NCBI RefSeq assembly: GCF_036327755.1
Contig: NZ_CP109596.1
Location: forward strand, 8,184,001-8,248,000
Direction of reading: 5' to 3'
Source: Nocardia sp. NBC_01503
Lineage (GTDB): Bacteria; Actinomycetota; Actinomycetes; Mycobacteriales; Mycobacteriaceae
DNA length: 64,000 nt
Shown here: piece by piece, positions 16,419 through 23,034 of the stretch
Numbering within the stretch: the stretch's first letter is position 1
Layout of the letters: each line of letters starts with the position of its first letter
Notes under the pieces: model-generated
What the model was told of the DNA's origin: nothing
The model's database searches: none
The model's input: the letters and a program-made list of their open reading frames with translations, nothing else
Made by a program: the position numbers and the translations under genes

Positions 16419-16490
16419 GTGCGTTCGGACGACTTCGGATGGCAACCGCCAGTTGATCTTCCACGCCCGGCGGTGGCCGGTTCGGTCAGT
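16419..16490 (+). repeat. Dispersed repeat, copy 9, at a double truncation
   Basis: GTGCGTTCGGACGACTTCGG (16419-16438), GCCAGTTGATCTTCC (16448-16462) and GGCCGGTTCGGTCAG (16475-16489, identical to 2800 and 3793). Unlike the other copies it sits between the broken 5' ends of two divergent gene remnants (HxlR and ketoacyl synthase), exactly at the break. Confidence 0.75.
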
Positions 16491-17553
16491 GTTCAAGCTC
16501 GACCCGACCGCAAAACTGACTCGGGTACAGAAACGTCGAATGTCCTATGTCCAACAGGTCGCCTACGTGATGGGCAAACGTATCTGGGATACGGCCGGAC
16601 ACCCCGAAGTCGACCTCGATCGGCTTGGTGTCTGCATAGGCACAGGTCTCGGCGGCGCAGACACTGTCATCGAATCCCACGATCTGATGCGGGAATCCGG
16701 GTACCGGAAGGTTTCCCCCTTCGCCGTACCTATGTCGATGCCGAACGGGGTCTCCGCAGTGGTGAGCCTGGAACTCGGTGCCGGGGCCGGCGCGGTCACG
16801 CCCGTATCAGCGTGTGCTTCAGGATGCGAGGCGCTGGTTCACGCCTGGCGCACGATCATCCTCGGCGATGCCGATGTCATCGTCGCGGGCGGTGTCGAGG
16901 GCCGGATCAATCCCCTTGCGGTAGCTGGATTCTCGATGATGAGAGCGTTGAGCACGCGTATCGACGAGCCCGAGCGCGCGTCACGGCCATTCGACAAGGA
17001 CCGTGACGGATTCGTCTTCGGTGAAGGCGCAGCGCTGTTCGTGTTGGAGGCAGAAGACCACGCACGAGCCCGCGGGGCAAAACCCTTGGCCCGTCTCATG
17101 GGCGCCGGGCTCACCTCCGACGGGTACCACATGGTCGCGCCGCACCCGGATGGCATCGGCAACATACGCGCCATGCGACGTGCGATCCAGACTGCCGGAC
17201 TCAGCGCTGCCGACATCGATCACGTCAATGCCCACGCGACGGCAACTCCGTTCGGTGATCTCGCCGAGGCCAACGGCATCAAGGCAGCTATCGGCGATCG
17301 CGCGAGCGTCTACGCCCCGAAATCCGCGCTCGGACACTCGGTAGGGGCAGTCGGAGCTGTTGAAGCTGCCCTTACTGTCCTGAGCATCCGAGACGGGCTG
17401 ATACCGCCCACGCTGAACCTCGAAAACCAGGACCCCGCAATCGATTTGGATATCGTTCACGGAGCCGCCAGAAATGCGACGGTCAACTACGCAATGAACA
17501 ATTCGTACGGCTTCGGCGGTCACGACGCGGCCGTGGTGTTCGGGCGGTACTGA
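16489..17553 (+). pseudogene. KasA/KasB-like beta-ketoacyl synthase lacking its N-terminus
   Basis: About 354 codons similar to mycobacterial KasA/KasB, the elongating condensing enzymes of FAS-II that build meromycolate chains. Present: the cysteine nucleophile in PVSACASGCEAL, the first histidine in HVNAHATATPFGD, the second in PKSALGHSVGAVG, and the C-terminal NNSYGFGGHDAAVVFGRY. Roughly the first 60-70 residues (first strand and helix of the thiolase fold) are missing; the frame begins right after the dispersed repeat. A GTG at 16489 supplied by the repeat, or an ATG at 16540, could start translation, but the fold would be incomplete. Probably inactive. Confidence 0.8.
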
Positions 17554-17610
17554 AAGACTGCGCGATCAAGCTCAGCCCATCCGAAACTCGGGCATGATGA
17601 TGGATCCCCG

Positions 17611-17690
17611 CGGCCGAACAGCGCTCTGCCCGTTGATCTTCGGCGTGCCGCCAGAGCCGGTTCGGAACGCGCGGGTCGCGGCATGACAGG
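17611..17690 (+). repeat. Dispersed 3'-end repeat, copy 10
   Basis: CGGCCGAACAGCGCTCT, GCCCGTTGATCTT (17628-17640, identical to 2772 and 21941), AGCCGGTTCGGAACGCG, GGGTCGCGGCATGACA. It lies 50 bases before the stop of the minus-strand TetR gene (17741) and after the plus-strand ketoacyl synthase fragment. Confidence 0.7.
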
Positions 17691-17740
17691 GTGTTGCCGA
17701 TGAGATAGTTTCTCCCACAGTGGTTCTCGACCTGTTACCA

Positions 17741-18385
17741 CTATTCTGATGTTGTGGGATCGGCGTGGACGGTGCCTGTAAGAATGGCGTGGAGCCCTGC
17801 CGTGAAGCGCCGATCTCGCTCGCCGGTCATGATCGAGATGGTGTCGCCGGTGAGGTTCGCCCGCGGGCCGTTTGAGGTCAGAGTCGCCACGAGTGGTTCC
17901 CACTCACCGGCTCGTTCGAGCTCGAGGTACGCCTGCTCCTCGATGACGAATCCCGTTGTGTAGGAGCGCAGTGCGGATTGGATGTCTCCTGCTTGGAAGG
18001 GTGGTAGCACGACGCCCTGAAGCAGACGCATCAGTGTGCCCGACAGCTTCAGGGTCGCGGCGAACGGCGAGTAGGAGCCCGCGACGATGCGGCCGCCGTC
18101 GCGGAATCCGAGCATGGCCGTGCGCATTCGTTCGCAGCAGGTGATCACTTGGGCGACCGTCGGGTTGTCGAGGTCTATATCGCCGAGTTCGATGGTGGCG
18201 TAGACGGCATCGGACATTGCTCGCTGCAGATCTCGCCGATCCTTCAGATGCTTGTACAACGCGCCGGGTGTCACCTCCGCCGCTACTGCGAGTCGGCGCA
18301 TGGTGAGCGCGTCCAGTCCGTTCGCCGACACGTACTCGTGGGCGATCTCCACCAGCCGATCCCGGCTCAATCCGCGTTTGACCAT
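17741..18385 (-). CDS. TetR-family regulator
   Basis: 214 residues from the ATG at 18385 (MVKRGLSRDRLVEIAHEYV); a TTG at 18421 is the longer alternative. The N-terminal HTH is canonical (NGLDALTMRRLAVAAEVTPG then ALYKHLKDRRDL). The C-terminal domain resembles the tetracycline-repressor type. It is divergent from a FAD monooxygenase, with an operator palindrome between them at 18411-18431. It probably represses the monooxygenase until a ligand, perhaps the monooxygenase substrate, binds. Confidence 0.88.
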   Translation of the reverse strand: MVKRGLSRDRLVEIAHEYVSANGLDALTMRRLAVAAEVTPGALYKHLKDRRDLQRAMSDAVYATIELGDIDLDNPTVAQVITCCERMRTAMLGFRDGGRIVAGSYSPFAATLKLSGTLMRLLQGVVLPPFQAGDIQSALRSYTTGFVIEEQAYLELERAGEWEPLVATLTSNGPRANLTGDTISIMTGERDRRFTAGLHAILTGTVHADPTTSE

Positions 18386-18410
18386 CGGGGCAGAGCCTAA
18401 TAGCCTCCCT

Positions 18411-18431
18411 GTGGTGAACAATGTTTACCAC
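18411..18431. promoter_or_regulatory. TetR operator palindrome over the monooxygenase start
   Basis: GTGGTGAAC (18411-18419) and GTTTACCAC (18423-18431) are inverted repeats with one mismatch and a three-base spacer. The dyad lies between the divergent TetR and monooxygenase genes and covers the apparent GTG start of the monooxygenase, implying a leaderless or near-leaderless transcript, or a start further in. Confidence 0.65.
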
Positions 18432-19952
18432 ACGGTAAGTCGGACCGAGGTCGTCATCGCGGGGGCCGGACCGACCGGGTTGATGCTGGCGTGCGAATTA
18501 CGGCTTGCGGGCGTGGACGTCGTTCTGCTCGATACGCTCGCCGAACGGACCGGTCAGTCGCGCGCTGGAGGCATCCATGCCCGGACGATGGAGATCTTCG
18601 ATCAGCGCGGAATGGTAGAGCGCCTGCTGCCGCACGGACACGTGTTCCCGGGCAAGGGCCCCGGCCATTTCGCCGGTATCCCCATGGTTTTCGGTGATCT
18701 CGCCACCCGTTATCCCACCGGGCTCGCCATCACCCAGGCCAACCTCGAAACTCAACTCGACCGGTACGCAACCGAATTGGGTGCACCCGTGCAGTGGGGA
18801 TCGCCGGTTGCCGGTCTCGAGCAGGACTCCGACGGCATCGAGGTACGAATCGGCGGCACGAACCCCCGTCGCGTCCGCGCTGCCTACCTCATCGGCTGCG
18901 ATGGCGGCCGCAGCACCGTTCGCAAACTGGCTGGAATCGGTTTCACCGGCACCGACGCGACCATGATCGGCATGATCGCCGATGTTGAACTGTCCAGCCC
19001 ACCCTCCGGGTGGATCCTGACCCGACGATACGGCCCAGGTGACTTCTCGGTGCTTCCCTTGCAGCCCGGATGGTTCCGGCTCATGGTGAATCGCCACGAC
19101 CGCGTCATCGATCCGGCGACCGCCCCCACCTTCGACGAGTTCCGTGCCTCGTTTCGCGAGGTGGCAGGTTCCGACTACGGCATGCACAGCCCACGCTGGG
19201 TTTCCCAGTTCGGCGACGCGGCCCGCCTCGCTGACCGCTACCGCTGCGGCAGAGTCCTTTTGGCGGGCGATGCGGCGCACATCCACTACCCGGCCGGAGG
19301 GCAGGGCCTGAACACCGGCATCCAGGACGCAGCCAACCTCGGCTGGAAACTCGCGGCCGTCCTCCGCGGCCGAACGCCCGAATCCCTGCTCGACACTTAC
19401 GAATCCGAACGCCGCCCCGTCGCTACCCGCGTCCTGCACAACACCCGCGCGCAAACCGCCCTCATGCGCCCCGGCCCGCACACCGAAGCACTCCGCGCAA
19501 CCCTGGCTGGGCTGTTCGACATCGACGAGGTTCGAAACCGCCTCGCCGCCATGCTGTTCGCCCTGGACATCCGCTACGACGTCGGCCACGACCACCCGCT
19601 GTCCGGACACCGCGTTCCCGACGCCGATCTATCGCTGCCCACCGGCAACAAACGAGTCCACCAACTCCTGCGATCGGGACGCCCGATGCTGTTGTCTCTC
19701 AACGAAACCCGACCCCCGACAGCCATCGAATGGCCCGAACGACTGGACCTGGTCACCGCGCACAGCCAGGGCGAACATTGGATAGTTCCCCTCCTGGGTG
19801 AGATCGCCATCCCGGCCACCGTATTGATCCGGCCCGACGGCCACGTAGCCTGGGCCTCCGACGATCCCGGTACCGGCGGGCTTCACAAAGCCGTCAGCAC
19901 TTGGGTCGACAGGATGGGGTTCAAGCAGGCACAGAACGGGGCGGCGCAGTGA
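18411..19952 (+). CDS. FAD-dependent aromatic monooxygenase (rifampicin-monooxygenase-like)
   Basis: About 513 residues from GTG 18411 (or 18414). Group A flavoprotein hydroxylase: dinucleotide motif GAGPTGLMLACELRLAG at the N-terminus, the DG motif GCDGGRSTVRKL, and the GD motif GRVLLAGDAAHIHYPAGGQG. The sequence around GMHSPRWVSQFGDAARLADRYR and the thioredoxin-like C-terminal domain (VLIRPDGHVAWA) resemble Rox/Iri rifampicin monooxygenases and anthracycline hydroxylases. It would use NADPH, FAD and oxygen to hydroxylate an aromatic or polyketide substrate. The substrate is not proven; rifampicin inactivation is a possibility only. Controlled by the divergent TetR; coupled to a SRPBCC gene (GTGA overlap). 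Confidence 0.85.
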   Translation: MVNNVYHTVSRTEVVIAGAGPTGLMLACELRLAGVDVVLLDTLAERTGQSRAGGIHARTMEIFDQRGMVERLLPHGHVFPGKGPGHFAGIPMVFGDLATRYPTGLAITQANLETQLDRYATELGAPVQWGSPVAGLEQDSDGIEVRIGGTNPRRVRAAYLIGCDGGRSTVRKLAGIGFTGTDATMIGMIADVELSSPPSGWILTRRYGPGDFSVLPLQPGWFRLMVNRHDRVIDPATAPTFDEFRASFREVAGSDYGMHSPRWVSQFGDAARLADRYRCGRVLLAGDAAHIHYPAGGQGLNTGIQDAANLGWKLAAVLRGRTPESLLDTYESERRPVATRVLHNTRAQTALMRPGPHTEALRATLAGLFDIDEVRNRLAAMLFALDIRYDVGHDHPLSGHRVPDADLSLPTGNKRVHQLLRSGRPMLLSLNETRPPTAIEWPERLDLVTAHSQGEHWIVPLLGEIAIPATVLIRPDGHVAWASDDPGTGGLHKAVSTWVDRMGFKQAQNGAAQ

Positions 19953-20437
19953 TATCTGATCCAACACGGGATCATGCGTCAGTCGAGATCGACGTCTTCT
20001 TTTCCCATGCACCGTCGGAAGTCTGGCGCGCGCTCTCAGAGCCACTCCTGATGGAACGGTGGTTGATGCCCTCCACCGGATTCGCCGCGTCCGCCGGAAC
20101 GCGCTTCGCCTTCGAAGTGCCGCCGCAACCGCAAACCGCGGCCAGGCGACAGGCTACGCCCTGCAACCAGATCGCATGTGAAGTGCTGACCGCCCAACCA
20201 CATGAACAGTTGACCATGAGCTGGATCGACCTGCGAGCAGAGCAGCCCACCCGCTGGGTCCTCGATTGGATAATCCGCCCCGAAGGCCACGGCACCAGAT
20301 TGCTGCTCACACATAGCGGCTTCGATCTCGCAGATCGCCGCCAGAAGATGGCCCGTAACGGAATGGAACGAATGTGGCGCGGCAGACTGACGCGACTCCG
20401 CGATCTGCTCGACATCGGCCATCTGTTCGAGGCGTAG
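19949..20437 (+). CDS. SRPBCC / AHSA1-domain protein
   Basis: 162 residues from a GTG at 19949 that overlaps the monooxygenase stop (GTGA). START-like fold typical of the AHSA1 group: IDVFFSHAPSEVWRALSEP, LLMERWLMPSTGF, and the late WIIRPEGHGTRLLLTHSGF. Such proteins bind hydrophobic ligands in a deep cavity and often accompany polyketide or aromatic-compound enzymes. Translational coupling implies a shared role with the monooxygenase. IS256 copy 2 is inserted at its stop codon without changing the protein. Confidence 0.85.
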   Translation: MISDPTRDHASVEIDVFFSHAPSEVWRALSEPLLMERWLMPSTGFAASAGTRFAFEVPPQPQTAARRQATPCNQIACEVLTAQPHEQLTMSWIDLRAEQPTRWVLDWIIRPEGHGTRLLLTHSGFDLADRRQKMARNGMERMWRGRLTRLRDLLDIGHLFEA

Positions 20438-21851
20438 GTCAAGTCCAAATGCGTGGTGTAACTCGGTGGTCACCGCAGGATCCGAATTGTCGTGTCAGGC
20501 GGTGAGTTCGGTGGGTGCTGGTTCCTCCTGTTCGTCGGTGGGTGCCAGCCCGCGTGAGCGGGCGAGCACCTCGAGGCCGAGGTAGCGTTTGGCTTCGATC
20601 CATTCGTCGTGTTGCTCGGCCAGGACCGCCCCGACCAGGCGGATGATCGAGCCGCGGTCCGGGAAGATGCCGACCACGTCGGTGCGGCGGCGGATCTCCT
20701 TGTTCAACCGTTCTTGGGGATTGTTGGACCAGATCTGGCGCCAGATCTGTTTGGGAAACGCGGTGAACGACAGCAGATCCGCGCGGGCCCCATCGAGGTG
20801 ATCGGCGACTTTCGGGAGCTTGCCGGCGAGCGCGTCGAGCATCCGATCATACTGGGCGGCAACCGATTCGGTGTCGGCCTGATCGAATACCGAGTGCAAC
20901 AACGTGCGAACCCACGGCCACGACGATTTCGGGCAAACCGACATGAGATTGACCGTGTAGTGGGTGCGGCAACGCTGCCAGGACGCGCCGGGCAGGGTCG
21001 CCCCGATCGCGGCCACGAGGCCGGTATGGGCATCGGAGGTCACCAAGGCAACCCCGCTCAGCCCGCGCGCGACCAGGTCACGGAAGAACGCCAGCCAGCC
21101 GGCCTTGTTTTCCCCGGAAACCACCTGCAGCCCCAGGATTTCGCGGTGCCCGTCGGCATTGACGCCGGTCGCGACCAGGGCGTGAACGTTGACCACCCGC
21201 CCGTTCTCACGCACTTTGAGTACCAGGGCGTCCGCGGCGACGAACGTGTAGGGACCGGCATCGAGGGGGCGGGTGCGGAATGCTTCGACCTGGGCGTCCA
21301 GATCACGGGCCATGATCGAGACCTGTGACTTGGAAAGTGTTGTGACCCCGAGGGATTCGACGAGCTTCTCCATCCGGCGCGTGGACACGCCGAGTAGGTA
21401 GCAGGTGGCGACCACGCTGGTGAGGGCACGCTCTGCGCGTTTGCGGCGCTCGAGGAGCCAGTCGGGAAAGTAGTTGCCCGAGCGCAGTTTCGGGATCGCG
21501 ACATCGACGGTGCCCAGGCGGGTGTCGAAGTCGCGGTGGCGGTAGCCGTTGCGCTGGTTGACGCGCTCGTCGCTGCGTTGCCCGTAGTCGGCGCCGCAGA
21601 GCGCGTCGGCCTCGGCACTCATCAAGGACTGGATGAACGTGGACAACAACCCGCGCAGCAGGTCCGGTTGCTCGGACAGTACGGCGGTCGGGTCGATAGG
21701 CTGGATATCGGTCATCGCGTGAGTTCTCCTTCGAGAGACTGTGAGAGGTCCTTCGAGGATCACGCGGTGACCACCTTGCTGTCCGGGGATTACGCCAGAC
21801 TCGGCGGCAGATCAGGCCGCCAGCTCGTACACCATTCTGCTGGACTCAACC
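20437..21851 (-). mobile_element. IS256-family insertion sequence, copy 2, with 8-bp target duplication
   Basis: 1,415 bp, opposite in orientation to copy 1 and identical in every stretch compared. Flanked by GAGGCGTA at 20429-20436 and again at 21852-21859, an 8-bp target duplication as expected for IS256. The insertion split the stop codon of the SRPBCC gene (TA from the target, G from the element), recreating TAG. An intact duplication shows that this copy arrived by simple transposition and has not since recombined with copy 1. Confidence 0.93.
20495..21715 (-). CDS. IS256-family transposase
   Basis: 406 residues, identical in translation to 5410-6630, with the same ATG choice and GAAGGAG site. 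The D, D, E residues (VAADALV, VTSDAHT, NPQERLNKE) are intact. Either copy could supply transposase to both elements. Confidence 0.93.
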   Translation of the reverse strand: MTDIQPIDPTAVLSEQPDLLRGLLSTFIQSLMSAEADALCGADYGQRSDERVNQRNGYRHRDFDTRLGTVDVAIPKLRSGNYFPDWLLERRKRAERALTSVVATCYLLGVSTRRMEKLVESLGVTTLSKSQVSIMARDLDAQVEAFRTRPLDAGPYTFVAADALVLKVRENGRVVNVHALVATGVNADGHREILGLQVVSGENKAGWLAFFRDLVARGLSGVALVTSDAHTGLVAAIGATLPGASWQRCRTHYTVNLMSVCPKSSWPWVRTLLHSVFDQADTESVAAQYDRMLDALAGKLPKVADHLDGARADLLSFTAFPKQIWRQIWSNNPQERLNKEIRRRTDVVGIFPDRGSIIRLVGAVLAEQHDEWIEAKRYLGLEVLARSRGLAPTDEQEEPAPTELTA

Positions 21852-21912
21852 GAGGCGTAGTCGGCACTCACAACAAAGAACCAGTAGAGACAGCACTACA
21901 TTCGCCATTACG

Positions 21913-22000
21913 GTGCGTTGCCGGTGGTCGAACACGCTCCGCCCGTTGATCTTCCGCAGGCCCGCGGTGGCTGCTTCGAACAGCGCGGGAAGCGGCATGT
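21913..22000 (+). repeat. Dispersed 3'-end repeat, copy 11
   Basis: GTGCGTTGCCGGTGGTCG, GCCCGTTGATCTT (21941-21953), CCCGCGGTGGCTGCTTCG, then GGGAAGCGGCATGTGCGGAT. It ends about 50 bases from the stop of the EF-P-like gene (22050). Confidence 0.65.
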
Positions 22001-22049
22001 GCGGATATACGACGTGGTGTCCTGCGCTGGCGATGTTGTATTTCGACCG

Positions 22050-22445
22050 CTACTGCCGCGCTGGCCGGATGGTGACAGCTTCGCCGTTCAACAGGTTCAG
22101 ATCGAAGACCTCGGGGGTGCCTTCGTACATGTCCCTGAGAGCTGGCTGGAAGTCCGCGACGTCCAATTCGTACAGCGACCCGTCAGGATCCACGAACGTG
22201 CAGATCCTTTCGATCGTCGATGCCAGCGTCACCGGTTTGATCTCCACGGGAATCAGCTCGATCTCTGTACCTGCACGGTAGGAACGCCCAACGGTTACTC
22301 CTGAACTCAAGACCTTGAGCTTGAGATCGTAGGTGTGCTCGCCCTTCTGCATGTTGTGGCGGAGAAGGCTCTGGACCAGTGCTGGTTCGCTCTCGAAGCT
22401 GATCGTGTCACCGGCACTCAGTGCCTCTACCGCAACAGTTGCCAT
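22050..22445 (-). CDS. EF-P-like small protein (domains I-II only)
   Basis: 131 residues from an ATG at 22445; an in-frame start at 22496 is possible. The stretch HNMQKGEHTYDLKLKVLSSG, then TVGRSYRAGTEIELIPVEI follows the KOW-like first domain of elongation factor P, and the following part (CTFVDPDGSLYELDVADF) parallels its second OB domain. The third OB domain is missing: true EF-P has about 185 residues. The position of the modified lysine or arginine loop is only loosely conserved. A divergent, possibly non-ribosomal relative; function unknown. It stands alone between repeat copies. Confidence 0.6.
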   Translation of the reverse strand: MATVAVEALSAGDTISFESEPALVQSLLRHNMQKGEHTYDLKLKVLSSGVTVGRSYRAGTEIELIPVEIKPVTLASTIERICTFVDPDGSLYELDVADFQPALRDMYEGTPEVFDLNLLNGEAVTIRPARQ

Positions 22446-22550
22446 CGCCGCAGCGTATCCGGCACCCGAAACTGATGCGATATGCCTCGTAGACAAGAGG
22501 TTTCACCAGCATCTGCTGATAGGGGTGGTACACGCTCATCGGCATGAGCG

Positions 22551-22616
22551 CGCACTGGAAAGCGCTGTCGGTTAACTCGTTTGGACGAGCGACCAACGCC
22601 CGGGTCGCGGCATTAC
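22551..22616 (+). repeat. Dispersed 3'-end repeat, copy 12 (right part)
   Basis: AAAGCGCTGTCGG, ACTCGTTTGGACGAGC, CCCGGGTCGCGGCATTAC; matches the right part of copy 2 (2842-2895). It runs into the stop codon of the hydrolase remnant at 22613. This is the last copy I can find; none was seen from here to 64 kb. Confidence 0.6.
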
Positions 22617-22800
22617 CGGTCGTTCTTTTCGGCCTGGTCGACGGTGGGGACGACGCGGGGCGGCTCCTGATCGAGGTGGGCCAGGAACTCGATGGTGCGC
22701 TGCCAGGTCAGCTCGTTGGCGTGGGGGTCGAAATCGGGCAGGGGTTGTCGGTGTAGAAGTGTCCCGCACCGGGGTACGCATCGCGCTGCGCAGTTCCGCG
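22613..22800 (-). pseudogene. Dienelactone-hydrolase-like C-terminal remnant, frameshifted
   Basis: Two frames carry the pieces of one C-terminus: AYPGAGHFYTDNP (with the catalytic histidine) around 22747-22800, and, in another frame, PLPDFDPHANELTWQRTIEF down to the TAA at 22613. Together they match the end of dienelactone-hydrolase-family proteins. The nucleophile region is absent and a frameshift separates the halves near 22742-22750. Confidence 0.6.
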
Positions 22801-23034
22801 ACAACAAGGACTGAGCCGCATCGAGATTCGGTGCCGTACCTTTGCCGATCTGGACAACACCCCACCACCCGGGCTGGTTTCGAGCCTTGGCATCGCCGAG
22901 TCCCCGACCGCTGATCGCGGGTACGGGAAGGGCTAAGGGCACCGGCCGTGAGGACCCCGGCCCCTGCCTTTGTGGCCCGCGTTCCGGTGCACTGGTGTGG
23001 ATCGTGCCGCGAGCCCGGCCGGAAGGAGCGTGCG

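Noticed and set aside
18252..18410. Upstream extension of the monooxygenase frame to 18252
   Set aside because: It overlaps the TetR coding sequence on the other strand and has no flavoprotein similarity.
20609..21328. 239-codon frame antisense to the IS256 transposase, present in both copies
   Set aside because: No start context or protein-like features; repeated only because the IS is repeated.
5274..21851. Composite transposon made of the two IS256 copies
   Set aside because: Copy 2 has its own 8-bp target duplication, which shows independent insertion; a composite would have the duplication outside both copies.
1455..22616. Canonical integron with attC sites
   Set aside because: Cassette-like layout is noted, but the core sites RYYYAAC and GTTRRRY and an integrase gene were not found, so I do not call it an integron.
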